Source: Delphinapterus leucas
Lineage: Eukaryota; Chordata; Mammalia; Artiodactyla; Monodontidae
Length of the DNA: 64,000 nt
Assembly: GCF_002288925.2 (NCBI RefSeq)
Contig: NW_022098057.1
Coordinates: 64,409,641-64,473,640 of the forward strand
Direction of reading: 5' to 3'
The notes beneath the pieces were generated by a model. It did not search any database, had not been told where the DNA came from, and saw only the letters and a list, made by a program, of their open reading frames with translations. The position numbers and the translations under genes were made by a program. Of the stretch, positions 45,401 through 56,896 are shown piece by piece (the stretch's first letter is position 1; each line of letters starts with the position of its first letter).

Positions 45401-46560
45401 GTCAAGTTTGTAAAAAGAGGAGCTGGACTTCAGTGCTTTTTTGTTTCTGCGTTGAAATTGCTCTGCCTTAGTTATATATTATAGGTTTAAAATGTGGGGT
45501 TTCTTTCTGAATTAAAGAACACATTATTATATAAAACGGGAATGTTTTGACTAGTTATGGTGAGAAATGTAGGCTTTCACGCTAAGTTTAAAGTTATAAA
45601 TAACTTTCAAGCTAGTGCCAGGGGAAGCTAGTAGCCAAGGTCGTACTTTGCATTCAGAGAGTTTCTGGCTATAAAAAACCGATTGGGATCCTGTGCAGGA
45701 AAAGATAAGATGTTGTCTGGTTGCTTGTGCTTTGGCATGGGGCTGGGGCAAAATATTTGAAGGAATTTTACTTTCAACCCAAAGCTTGTTCACAGTAAAT
45801 GGGAGATTTTAAAAATGAGATAGTGGCAAAAGCCTTAATTTTTGAATTTAATATTTGCCTTATATATTTGTTTTATAATTGGCAGTAACATTAAGAAATT
45901 GAGGAATCTCTCAGAACCGTTTTTACCACCATTTATAATCAAATGAAAATTACACTGTATGAGATGAATATGGGAAGTAATAATGTAAAGAGAAGGTCAC
46001 TATCTGATGGTGTCTGAGTGACTGCGAGCAATTGCTCTCAGTTGTACTGAGGACAGAACTGGGAGGAATAAGTACGAATGGAAACAAGAAGAAATTTAGG
46101 TTAGGTATCGGGGGGTTCATTAACTGTAGAGGTTTTGAGTCATGGATATGCACCACTGAGAAAGACAGTTGCAACATATCAGAAGATACAGGAGATCCAA
46201 AGATTTGCTTAAAACACACATGTGGGAAAAATAGGATTTCAGATAAGCCTTGGTCCTGGGTTTGTGGCTAGCTTTTTTAGACAGACTAAAGTGTCAGCAT
46301 ATATGAGAAAAATTGTGATTTGGAGATGTGGATTATCAGTAGTCAAATTCGAATGGCATATTTGGATGGACTATTACAATTTCATTACCCACCATAAAGA
46401 ATTACCTTAATAGTAGCATAGGACACATTTGTTAAATGGAGAAGCCCAAAATGCCAACAGCATATATACAGCTATTTCTATTTGTTGTGTCCTATACATG
46501 GTCTGAGCCTTCCTTCTTAACTGAGTAAAATATTGGGATTTTTATAGTAAAACTTATTTT
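42471..46560. other. Gene-free stretch, mostly unique
   Basis: A MIR remnant lies at about 43690-43950. 43240-43560 is unique, moderately GC-balanced sequence with an octamer-like ATGCAAAT-type word ('gtgcaaatc') and could be conserved. An exon-like segment near 43150-43185 has a good acceptor (ttttttctag) but no consistent frame. Frames of 79-89 codons at 44.5 and 46.0 kb have no support. Confidence 0.4.
43690..43950 (+). repeat. MIR SINE fragment
   Basis: 'ctccattttgcagatggaaa' followed by 'ggagaggtacagagcaggta' and 'aataacttatttgtgc' reproduces the MIR core in order, with divergence. Confidence 0.65.
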
Positions 46561-46564
46561 CTTT

Positions 46565-46860
46565 TCATTATAAAAGTAATATGAGCTTATTGTAGGAATT
46601 TTGAAAGCACAGAGAAAAATTATCTGTAATCTCATTGATGCATGTTCTTTTAGTCTTTTTTATCTGTACAGCTTTAAAATGAATTGCAGTAATACTGTAG
46701 ATAAAATTTGGAACCTTGCTTTTTCATTTAACCTTTACGAAAATATTTTCCATATAATATTACCTAATCTACATAGATGTTATTTTAGACTGCTGCCTAA
46801 CATTCTTCCAAGTGAATGGATATATAATTTTTTTAAATCATTGTTGAACATCTAGGTGCT
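46565..46860. repeat. Ancient LINE-derived 3' fragment
   Basis: 'tcattataaaagtaatatga', 'aaagcacagagaaaaattat' and 'tgctttttcatttaacctt' match the old L1M/HAL1-like block at 1.9-2.4 kb. An 84-codon frame across it is not a gene. Confidence 0.45.
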
Positions 46861-46863
46861 GTG

Positions 46864-46865
<2 letters not shown>

Positions 46866-46909
<44 letters not shown>

Positions 46910-46924
46910 TTATTTATTTATTTT
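46866..46924. repeat. (GT)21 microsatellite followed by (TTTA)n
   Basis: Pure GT from 46866 to 46907 (21 units), then four TTTA/ATTT units. This is the longest perfect dinucleotide repeat in the window, so it is probably polymorphic. Confidence 0.97.
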
Positions 46925-49420
46925 AAAGGTCATTTCTTTAAGCTCTGTTCTTAAATGTGTACTTGTCAGATTAGAGAACATTAGAGTTGAAGGCAAAGAT
47001 TGTGATTTTTAAGAAGATGGGTTTTTACTGTTTTTCTTTTAAGGCTTTGTAAAATTCCTTATCTCCCAAATGAAATATTTATTGAGTGTCCATGAGATGC
47101 AAAACACAGTTATCAGGCACATAGATAGCAATATACTTAGTACTTGGAAGGACAGAATCTCCTCTACTTACAAAATTTCAACTTATGGACTTTCACAGGT
47201 ATCAACAAAGTTACATGTTAAAAATTCTTCATCTCTCCCTGAAACCGACAGACAGTATTATTGACTGCTTACATTATTTTGGACTTTAAATTTATAAATA
47301 ACCTTCGTAGAGAATCATCTATATGTTGTTCTGATTTATATGCATTTTATGATCCAACTGTGGCAAAGAAATAGAATTAGGAAGAACAAATATTTTATAA
47401 TAAAATTTTTTGGAAATTAGAATTATTTGGAGAAAATCTGTAGGCAGCAAAGTGGAAAGAAAAAGGATAGATGGTACATGCAAAAGCAGAGTTTCAGTTT
47501 TGGGATTTTCTGCTTAGGGAAACATGAGAATGGAATAAGGCATGGGTAGGGTGGGAGTTAGGGAAGATGTGAAATTTTAATTCTGTTATTGGTATTGAAT
47601 TTGGGAATTATGGTTGTAGAAATATAATATATTGAAGTAAAAAAGCTAAGAAATTGGTGATAAATAAAATGATTTGATTTTTGGAAGTAGTAGCTGGTAC
47701 AGAAATCAAAGTGGAGAGAGTAGAGACATCAGTATTTGATGGGAGGTGAGGTAGAGGGTTGTGAATTCCTAAAGAATATATTCTGCCTGTATTAAAATTT
47801 TTTAAATTGTAGAATTTTATTTTTACAGTGATATTTAGAGAAATATCATAGGTATGGAAAGATGGAAGTTACATTCTTTATTCACTCTGAACTTCTGCTT
47901 GCATGTTTCTATTTTTTCTTTGGAATAGAAGGGATTAAGACTTAAGTAGAGAAGTTGGCAGCCCAATATTGCTTGAAGAGAAACTATGTGCTTCGTAATG
48001 AAGACTTAAAAATAGTGTTTATTTATGGATCATTGGCTCATGGGAATGTTAGTCTAGAGACTCAAAAAGCATGATTTTCTAAATCTTGCTAGGATACTGG
48101 ATTTTAAGTGACATGATATTGTGGGGTGGAACTCCTGAGTTTAGCCAAGTTGCAAACCTAATGGAAAGTGACAGATAATTGAGACTATAGAATTTTTGAA
48201 AAGGAACACGACTATTAACTGTTGCACCTGATTTTCACATGCTTAATTACTATGTTTAATTACATTATTGCTGTCTGGGACACAGCCAGTAATCTGCTAC
48301 CAATTTAATCACTAACTTCCAGGGTCTGAGAAGTGACTAAGTTCCTATGTGCAAAATTGTAAATTAGGTCAGATTTATTTGTCACTGCCACTCCCTCACC
48401 TCTTTTTCCTGCTTTTCATTATCCTAATTGGTATTCTTGTGCTGCCTCAGGTCCCGCCATTAACGGTGAAAAAGATTTGATGGAGAAGGCAATGTTTAGC
48501 ACAAAGAAAGACCTTCAAGTACTGGAACTTGAAGACTTTAGACCCTATTTTGTATTAGCACCATTCAAAATGTGATCAACAGTTCTCAATCTGTTACTTG
48601 AAACAGATGAAAGGGAACATACAAGCATTTATCTTCCTTATTTATGGGCATATGGAGTAGACAATTGGGATCGAGGTGTACAATTAACTAGATAATAAAT
48701 GAATTACCAGGTCTCAGTTGATGAGGCTTCTGGAGGTAGTATCAATGCAAAAAGGCCCTAGGTTAGCTCACTGAGAACACATAGAATGACTGAGAGGCAG
48801 GATTCCTCAAAGGGCTACATTGGCTCTACTCCAACGTTGGCTTTGGATTATTTTACTCTTTCTAGATGACTTGTGTACCAGATATTATTCTTAGTTCTGG
48901 GGATAGATACTAGTGAACCAAATTAAAGCCCTGCCCATATGGTGTTTCCTTTCTAGTGTTTGTGTTTTTGTGGATAGGGATGAAGAGAGAGTGAGAAGTA
49001 AAACCTACCTCTGTGTGATTCTCCAGAAGTACCAGGGTCTGTCTTAGTCCAGGGCTGGAGCTCATAGATTATGTTTCCATGGAAATTTGCATGATTAACT
49101 AGCTTTTCTGTTAGAATCAGCAGTTCCTATTTCCCCAATATGGGGTACCAAAAGAATCCTAGTTTTAAGAATCAAATAATCTGTGATAGGCACTGCTGGT
49201 TGCCTGTGCAATATCTATGCATTCTGCTCTTCTTGCTAATTTACAGAACCCTGATTTCGGTCAAGAAAAAAGGGCTTAATGCTATGCATACTGATCTGCA
49301 TCTTGCATCCCCACATTTTCCGTGAATTAGGACAGTTACATTTAGTTAAGACAGATGCATAGCAATTCATGTAGACCTACCTCATTCTTTTCAGTGGCTT
49401 CATGGTATTTTACTGCTGTA
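46925..49420. other. Gene-free stretch, mostly unique AT-rich sequence
   Basis: No repeat that I can name, apart from short A/T runs. An exon-like segment starts at 48451 after 'gctgcctcag' and stays open to TGA at 48573-48575, with AATAAA at 48694-48699. It is isolated, and I could not build a convincing gene around it. Confidence 0.4.
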
Positions 49421-50118
49421 TGTGAAACAGGAGGGAAGGGGGCAGGGCACAACCTTTAAAAGAATAACATAGCCACAGGACACGACATAAACTGTTTAAA
49501 ACCAACTAGGTCCAAGATGGTGGAGAATTTGACTTCCAGTGGAACTTGAGCCTCATTATACGCTCATTGTCATACATTAACATGCTAAATGACACACCCA
49601 CCAGCGCCATGACAGTTCTGAGGCTAACCATGAAAGGTCAAAAAGCGGGCACTAGCCCAATTCCTGGAAATACCCACGCCTTCCCCAAAATAGTTGGAAT
49701 AATCCTCCCACTCATTATCCTATAAAATTACCCAGCCCGTAAAAACTAACCATCCCATATTTTGGGGCCTCTTGCCTTCTGAGATGGCTCATACTCTGTC
49801 TGTGGAGTTGTTTCTCCTAAGGCTGTTCTGGCCTTTTTTTTTTTTTTTTTTTTTTGGTACATGGGCCTCTCACTGTTGTGGCCTCTCCCGCTGTGGAGCA
49901 CAGGCTCCGGACGCGCAGGCTCAGCGGCCATGGCTCACAGGCGCAGCCGCTCCGCGGCATGTGGGATCTTCCCGGGCCGGGGCACGAACCCGCGGCCCCT
50001 GCATCGGCAGGCGGACTCTCAACCACTGCGCCACCAGGGAAGCCCCTGTTCTTGCCTTTTGAGACAGACCACGTTCTGTCTATGGAAGGTGTATCTCTCT
50101 AAATAAATTTGACTTACA
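49421..50118 (+). mobile_element. Solo ERV-type LTR, interrupted by a SINE
   Basis: It starts near 'tgtgaaacaggagggaaggg' and ends near 'aataaatttgacttaca'. It has a TATA box (TATAAAAT, 49721-49728) and a polyadenylation signal AATAAA (50102-50107), in the order of an LTR U3-R. Downstream of the TATA box an imperfect module of about 50 bp ('cttgccttctgag...ctgtctgtgg' and 'cttgccttttgag...ctgtctatgg') occurs twice, with the SINE between the two. No gag, pol or env sequence flanks it, so it is a solo LTR left by recombination. It is probably gammaretrovirus/ERV1-like by structure, but the family is not identified and the ends are approximate. Confidence 0.65.
49838..50045 (-). repeat. CHR-family SINE (short CpG-rich subtype)
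   Basis: T-run, then 'ggtacatgggcctctcactg', ending 'ccaccagggaagccc'. The target-site duplication CTGTTCT(G/T)GCCTTTT lies at 49823-49837 and 50046-50060. It is inserted in the solo LTR, so it is younger than the LTR. Confidence 0.94.
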
Positions 50119-50122
50119 TATA

Positions 50123-50354
50123 CAGTTGACCCTTGAACAACATGGGTTGAATGGCACAGGTCCACTTAGAAGTGAATTTTTTTCAATAGTAAATGCTATA
50201 GTATTACATGATCTGTGGTTGGTTGAATCTTCGGATGTAGAACTGCAGATATGGAGGAACCGTAGATATGAACAGTGACTATAAACTATCTGTGGAGTTT
50301 TGACTGCTGGGAGGGTCAGTGCTCCTACTCCCCATGTTGTTCTAGGGTCAACTG
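50123..50354. mobile_element. MER2-like (Tigger-derived) MITE
   Basis: The terminal inverted repeats cagttgacccttgaacaa and the complement of 'ttgttctagggtcaactg' lie at the two ends, each next to TA (50121-50122 and 50355-50356), the Tc1/mariner target duplication. The internal 'gtccacttagaagtgaattt' fits MER2. It is non-autonomous and has no coding capacity. Confidence 0.9.
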
Positions 50355-50356
50355 TA

Positions 50357-52735
50357 TTGTAAAATGATTATTGCAATAGGTTTAGTTAGCATCCATCATT
50401 TCATGTAGATACAATAAAAAGAAAAGGGAAAAAGAGAAACCAAATTTTTTTCCTTGTGATGAGAACTCTTAGGATTTACTCTCTTAATAACGTTCATGCA
50501 TGTCATACAGCAGTGTTAACTATAATCATATGGTACATTACATCCCAAGTAGTTATGTATTTTATAACTGGAAATTTGTTCCTTTTTTACCACCTTCCTC
50601 CAATTCTCCTTTCACCCACCCCCATCTCTGGTAAGCACAAATATGATCTCTCTTTCCATGAGTTTAGTTTTTTTTTTGTTTTTAGATTCCACATATGAAT
50701 GAGCTCATACAATATTTTTCTTTCTCTGTCTGCCTTATTTCACCTGGCATAATGCCCTCAAGTTCCATTCCTGTTGTTATAAATGACAGGACTTCCTCAT
50801 TTTTTATGGCTGCATAATATTCCATTACACAGTACATAATAGACCACAACTTCTTTATCTGTTCACCTTCCGCTGGACTCTTAAGTTGTTTCCATGTTGT
50901 GGCTGTTGTGAATAGTGCTGCTATGAACATGGGGGTGCAGGTATCTTTTTGAGTTAGTGTTTAGTTTCCTTTGGATGTATTCCCAGAAGTAGAATTGCTG
51001 GATTATATGGTAGTTCTGTTTATAATTTTTTATGGAACCTCTATACTGTTTTCTGCAGTGGCTGTACTAGTTTACAATCTCACCAAGGCAATGCACAGGG
51101 TTCCCTTTTCTCCACATCCTTGCCAACGCATGTTATCTCTTATCTTTTTGATTATGGCCAGTCTAACAGGTGTGAGGTGATATCTCATTGTGGTTTTGAT
51201 TTGCATTTCCCTAACGACTAGTGATGTTGAGCATCTTTTTATGTACCTGTTGGCCATTTGTATATAGTCTTCAGAAAAATGTGTATTTAGGTCTTTTCCC
51301 ATTTTTAATTGGGTTATTTATTTTTTTTGCTGTTGAGTTGAATGAGTTCTTTGTTTGTTTTGGATATTAACCCCTTATTGAATATATGATTTGCAAGTAT
51401 TTTTTCCCATTCTGTAGGTTATGTTTTCACTTTGTTGATTGTTTATTTTGCTGTGCAGAAGCTTTTTAGTTTACTGTAGTTCCATTTGTTTATTTTTTAA
51501 ATTAATTATTTATTTAGTTGTGTTGGGGCTTAGTTGTGGCACGTGGGCTCTTTAGTTGCAGCTCACGGGCTTCTTAGTTGTGGCATGCAAACTCTTAGTT
51601 GCAGCACGCATGTGGGATCTAGTTCCCTGACCAGGGATAGAAACTGGGCCCCTGCATTGGGAGCACAGAGTCTTAACCACTGCGCCACCAGGGAAGTTCC
51701 CCATTTGTTTATTTCTGCTTTTGTTTCCCTTGCCTGAGGGGACACATCCAAAAAAATATTACTAAGACTGATGTCAAAGAGCTTACTGCCTATGTTTTCT
51801 TCTAGAAGTTTTATGGTTTTAGGCCTTACATTTAAGTCTCTAATCCATTTCAGGTTAATTTTTGTGAGTGGTGTAAGATAGGGGTCTAGTTTTGTTCTTT
51901 CACATGTGAATATCCATTTTTTCTAACACCATTTATTGAAGAGACTCTTCTCTGTTGAGTATTCTTGGCTTCCTTGTCAAATATTAATTGACCGTATGCT
52001 TAGGTTTACTTCTGGTTTCTCTATTCTGTTCCACTGGTCTATTTGTCATTTTTATGCAGGTACCATACTGTTTTAATTACTATAGCTTTATGGTATAGCT
52101 TGAAATCAGGAAGTGTAATGCCTCTCACTTTGTTCTTTTTTCTCAGGATTACTTTGGCTATTCTGGGTCCTTTGTGATCCCATATAAACTTTAGAATTGT
52201 TTATTTCTACTTCTGAAAAAATGCCATTGAAATCTTGATAGGATTTGCATTGAATCTTTAGATGGTTTTTGGTCCGTCTAGAGATTGACATTTTAACAAT
52301 ATTAATTCTTGCAATCCATGTACATGGGATACTTTTCCATCTATTTGTGTCTTCCTCAATTTTTTTCATCAATGTTTTCAGAGTAGCGATCTTTTACCTT
52401 CTTGGTTAAGTTTATTCCCAAGTATTTTATTGTTTTTCATGCTATTGTAAATGGAAATGTTTTCTTTTTTCTTTTTTAGATAATTTGTTGCTAGTGTATA
52501 GGAATGCTACTGATTTTTGTATGTTAATTTTGTATCCTGCAACTTTTTGAAATCCATTGATTAGATTTAACAGTTTTTCAGTAGGATCTTTAAGATTTTC
52601 TGTATGTAAAATCATGTCATTTGCAAATAGAGACAGTTTTACTTCTTCCTTTCCAAATATGATGCCTTTTATTTTTTTTCTTATGTGATTGCTCTGGCAA
52701 GGAGTTCTGGTACTCATTTTTTCTCTTTATTCCCT
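50357..52735 (-). repeat. L1 ORF2 fragment, minus strand
   Basis: From the 3' UTR ('attccacatatgaatgagct') into ORF2 read on the minus strand. The C-terminal region reads '[17 protein letters not shown]' with 'GCGEKGTL', and the reverse transcriptase region reads '[20 protein letters not shown]'. The active-site FADD is FAND here (52616-52627 on the plus strand). The element stops upstream of the reverse transcriptase, so it is 5' truncated. A CHR-type SINE interrupts it at 51496-51700. It is more decayed than the long plus-strand copies. Confidence 0.85.
51496..51700 (-). repeat. CHR-related SINE (variant with cacgtgggctc modules)
   Basis: 'tatttagttgtgttggggct', then 'tggcacgtgggctctttagt', ending 'gccaccagggaagttcc'. 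The target-site duplication CCATTTGTTTATTT lies at 51482-51495 and 51701-51714, exact. Confidence 0.93.
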
Positions 52736-53128
52736 CATAGTAAATTAAGCAAATTAGCTTTCTGTCTGTTTAATGTGTTGCAAGTATTTTCTCCCAATTT
52801 GTTTTTTTTTTTACTTTTATGTTTTATTTTTAAATCATACATAAAATAAAATATTTTTGTGTTCAATTTTTAAAAGTTCTTCCTTTATGGTTTCTGGATT
52901 TTGTGTTTGGTTAGAAAGGAATTTCTACTTCAATTATTATACATAAATGTATTATATATAAATTCACTCATACTTTCTTTCAGAATTTAAAAGTCTTTGC
53001 TACATCTGGAATTGATTTTGAGCAAATGAGTGAGGCTGGGAGTCAGCTGTATTTTAATTTTTCTTCTAAATGTTTATTTAGTTAGTCTAATATGATTTAT
53101 TTGAGTCACTCTTTTTCCTGCTAATTTA

Positions 53129-53403
53129 TTTTTAATTAAAAAAAAAAATATTATTTATTTATTTGACTGTGCCAGGTCTTAGTTGTGGCATGTGGGATAC
53201 TTTTTTTTTTAGTTGTGGCATGTGGAATCTTTAGTTGCAGCATGCAGGATCTCTTTTTAGTTGTGGCATGTGAGACCTTTAGTTGCGGCATGCGAACTCT
53301 TAGTTGTGGCACGTGGGATCTAGTTCCCTGACCAGGAATCAAACCCAGGCCCCCTGCATTGGGAGCACGGAGTCTTAGTCACTGGGCCACCAGGGAAGTC
53401 CCC
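53129..53403 (-). repeat. CHR-related SINE with repeated internal module
   Basis: It ends 'gggccaccagggaagtccc'. The internal module 'ttgtggcatgtg(g/a)...ct' occurs four to five times in a row (about 53182-53310) with short T-run spacers, more than in other copies. The target-site duplication TTTCCTGCTAATTTA lies at 53114-53128 and 53404-53418, exact. Confidence 0.92.
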
Positions 53404-53489
53404 TTTCCTGCTAATTTAAAATGCCATCTTTATCATAAGCTAAATTTATATTAGAGTCTGTGTTTCACTCTTCTTCCTGTTCTGTAATA

Positions 53490-53576
53490 TTCTTTTTTAA
53501 AAAATTTTTATTTTATATCAAGTGTAGTTGATTTACAATGTTATGTTAGTTTTAGGTGTACAGCAAAGTGATTCAG

Positions 53577-53621
<45 letters not shown>

Positions 53622-53796
53622 TTCTTTTTCAGATTCTTTTCTCATATGGGTTATCACAGAATATTGACTAGAGTCCCCTAGGCTATACAGTAGGTCCTTG
53701 TTGGTTATCTATTTTATATATAGTAGTGTGTATATGTTAATCCCAAACTCTTGATTTATCCCACCCTGTTTTTCCCCTTTGGTAACCATAAGTTTG
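53490..53796 (-). repeat. L1 3'-end fragment (5' truncated)
   Basis: 'gtgtagttgatttacaatgt', 'gtacagcaaagtgattcagt', an AT microsatellite, then 'ggctatacagtaggtcctt' is the minus-strand L1 3' UTR. A near target-site duplication (ttctg(g)taatatt) flanks it at about 53480 and 53797. Confidence 0.8.
53579..53618. repeat. (TA)20 microsatellite inside the L1 3' UTR
   Basis: About 40 bases of alternating TA. It is likely length-variable. Confidence 0.95.
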
Positions 53797-53840
53797 TTCT
53801 GGTAATATTTTTATCTAATTTTTCTGCAGTCCCTACTTTT

Positions 53841-56044
53841 TCCCCCCCTTTTCTGTTCTTATTTATTTATTCTAAAAAAAGTTTTTTTTAATTGAAGATA
53901 GTTGACTTACAATATTGTGTTAGTTTCAGGTATATAGCAAAGTGACTCAGTTATTTCCTTTTTCAGATTGTATTCCATTATAGGTTATTATAAGATATTC
54001 AATATAATTTCCTGTGCTACACAGTAAATCCTTGTTGCTTATTAATTTTATGTATTGTAGTTTGTATCTGTCAATCCCATACTCCTTATTTGTCCCTCTC
54101 TCCCTCCCTGTCCCCTTTGGTAACCATAAGTTTGTTTTCTATGTCTGTGAGTCTGTTTTTGTCTTATATATAGATTCATTTGTATTATTAATTTTAGATT
54201 CTACATATAAGTGATATCATATAGTATTTGTCTTTGTCTGACTTACTTCACTAAGTGTAATGTTCTCTAGGTGCATCCATGTTGCTGCAAATGGTAGTAT
54301 TTCATTCTTTCTTATGGCTGAATCATATTCCATTGTATATATATATACAACATCTTATCAAACCAATCATCTGTTAATGGGCACTTGGGTTATTTCCATG
54401 TCTTGGCTACTGTAAATAATGCTGCCATGAACACTAGGGTGCATTTATGTTTTTGAATTAGAGTTTTCATTTTTTTTCTTGACATATACCCAGAAGTATG
54501 TTTGCTGGATCATATGGTAACTCTAGTTTCAGTTTTTTGAGGAACTTCCATACTGTTTTTCATAGTGGCTGCACCGATTTACATTCCCACCGACAGTGTA
54601 GGAGAGTTCTCTTTTCTCCACACCCTCTCCAGCATGTATTTGTAGATTTTAAAATGATGGCCATTCTGAGTGTTGTGAGGTGATACCTCATTGTGCTTTA
54701 GATTTGCATTTCTCTAATAAGTAACAATGTTGATCACCTTTTCATGTGCCTGTTGGCCATCTCTCTCTTCTTTGGAAAAATGTCTACTTAGATCTTCTGA
54801 CCATTTTTTGATTGGGTTGTTTATTTTTTTGATATTGAGTTGTATGAGCTCTTTGTATATTTTGGCTATTAACTCCTTGTCGGTCACATTGTTTGCAAGT
54901 ATTTCCTCCCATTTTGTAGGTTGTCTTTTCGTTTTGTTGATGGTTTCCTTTGCTGTGCAAAAGCTTTGAAGTTTGATTAGGCCCCATGTGTTTATTTTTG
55001 CTTTTATTTCTTTTGCCTTGGGAGACTGATCTAAGAAAATATTGCTATAATTTATGTCTGAGAATGTTTTGCCTATGATCTCTTTTAGGAGTTTTATGGT
55101 GTCATTTCTTATATTTAGGTCTTTAAACCATTTTGAGTTTGTTTTTGTATATGGTGTGAGGGAGTTTTCTAATTTCATTAATTTACATGTAGCTGTCCAG
55201 CTTTCCCCACACCCAACACTTGTTGAAGAGACTGTCTTTTTTTCATTGTATATTCTTGCCTCCTTTGTCGTAGATTAATTGACCATAGGTGCGTGGGTTT
55301 ATTTGTAGGCTCTCCATTCTGTCCCATTGATCTATATGTCTATATGTTTTGTGCCAGTACCGCACTGTTTTGATTAGTGTAGCTTTGTATTATAGTCTAA
55401 AATCTGGTTATGCCTCCAGCTTTGTTCTTTTTCCTCAGGATTGCTTTGGCAATTCTGGGTATTTTGTAGTTCCATATATATTGTAGGATTATTTGTTCTA
55501 GCTCTGTGGAAAATGTCATGTGCAATTTGATAGAGATTGCATTAAATGTGTAGGTTGCTTTGGGTAGTATGACCATTTTATTTATTTATTTTATTTTATT
55601 TTTGTTTTGCGGTACGTGGGCCTCTCACTACTGCGGCCTCTCCCGCTGTGGAGCACAGGCTCCGGACACGCAGGCTCAGCGGCCATGGCTCACGGGCCCA
55701 GCCGCTCCACGGCATGTGGGATCTTCCCGGACCGGGGCACGAACCCGTGTCCCCTGCATCGGCAGGCGGACTCTCAACCACTGCGCCACCAGGGAAGCCT
55801 GACCATTTTAATAATTTTAATTCTTCCAATCCAAGAGCTTGGAATATCGTTCCATTTCTTTGAATTGTCTTCAATTTCCTTTGTTAGTGTTTTATAGTTT
55901 TCAGCTTATAGGTCTTTCATCTCCTTTAAGTTTATTCCTAGGTATTTTATTTTTCTGACGTGATTTTTTTTTTCATTGTTAGTGTAAAGAAATGTAACAG
56001 ATTTCAGTATACTAATCTTGTATCCTGCTACCTTGCTGATGCAT
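53841..56044 (-). mobile_element. 5'-truncated L1, minus strand, with target-site duplication
   Basis: It opens with the 3' UTR ('ttaattgaagatagttgact') and runs through the ORF2 C-terminus (on the minus strand '[20 protein letters not shown]' and '[15 protein letters not shown]') up to just short of the reverse transcriptase active-site region. The target-site duplication TCCCTACTTTT lies at 53830-53840 and 56045-56055, exact over 11 bases. The 154-codon frame at 54714-55178 is the longest L1 piece left in it. A short CHR SINE interrupts it at 55581-55799. ORF2 is truncated, so the copy is dead. Confidence 0.9.
55581..55799 (-). repeat. CHR-family SINE (short CpG-rich subtype)
   Basis: TTTA-rich tail, 'gcggtacgtgggcctctcac', ending 'ccaccagggaagcc'. 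The target-site duplication TGACCATTTTA lies at 55570-55580 and 55800-55810, exact. It lies inside an L1 that itself lies in an older L1, so it is one of the youngest insertions here. Confidence 0.95.
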
Positions 56045-56707
56045 TCCCTACTTTTAAAATAACTTTATTTTATAACATGTTTTAATATCTGGAAGGATTA
56101 ATCTTTCTCCTTATTCTTTTCTGCCCTTTCAGGATTTTCCTACATGTAATTACATAATGTTTATTTCCAGATGAATTTTAGTGTAACATTTTATAAAATT
56201 ATTATAATAGCCTGTGAGTATTTTAATTTAGGGAGAAATAATGCCTTTTTAATGTTTAATCTACCTATACATCATCTTTTTGTTTACTCAATTCTTTTTC
56301 TACATCCTTCAGTAGAGTTTTAAAGTTGTCTTTACACAAGTATTTTATACATTTTACACAAGTATCTTTGGTACCATCATATTTTGGTATCTTTCCTTCC
56401 ATCATATTTTTAAAATTGGCTATTATTTGTAAGAAGGGGAGCCATTGATTTGATGCATTTCTAAGATGGCCTCTGGTGGTTGAGACACAGCTGATATTCA
56501 AAGGGGATTTGGGGACCCAGATCTTTGGGCTCGCTCATTTGGATTTGCTTCTTCAGTTAGGTGTGTCCTCCCTGAACTGTACCACCATCCAGCCCACATA
56601 AATTTTATTTTTAAAACATTTTTATAAAACTTAATTTTTTAAACTGAAAAACTTATATATGTACATTTATTTTTTATTTTAGCAAAGGGTGCCTTAGCTA
56701 CGGTTCT

Positions 56708-56896
56708 GTTTTTATTTTTAACATCTTTATTGGAGTATAATTGCTTTACAATGGTGTGTTAGTTTCTGCTTTATAACAAAGTGAATCAGCTGTATGTATA
56801 CATATATCCCCATATCCCCTCCCTCTTGCGTCTCCCTCCCACCCTCCCTATCCCACCCCTCTAGGTGATCTCCCTATGCTATGTGGCTGCTTCCCA
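56708..56896 (-). repeat. Very short L1 3'-end insertion
   Basis: 'taacatctttattggagtat' (containing the complement of AATAAA at 56726-56731) through 'ccctatgctatgtggctgct'. The target-site duplication TTAGCTA(C/G)GGTTCT lies at 56694-56707 and 56897-56910, with one mismatch. It belongs to the same 3'-UTR subfamily as the 25.1-kb L1 and shows the unmutated poly(A) signal. Confidence 0.93.

Larger units (their letters stand above)
52736..56700 (-). repeat. Ancient L1M host sequence of a nested insertion cluster
   Basis: The pieces 52740-53113, 53419-53478, 53800-53840 and 56056-56460 read as one old minus-strand L1M once the inserted elements are removed (for example 'ttctgcag|tccctactttt' joins 'aaaataactttattttataa', the usual old ORF2 order). 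Coding capacity is lost. Boundaries are approximate. Confidence 0.55.

Noticed and set aside
49421..50118. A complete endogenous retrovirus
   Set aside because: Only one LTR is present; no gag, pol, env or primer-binding site follows it.
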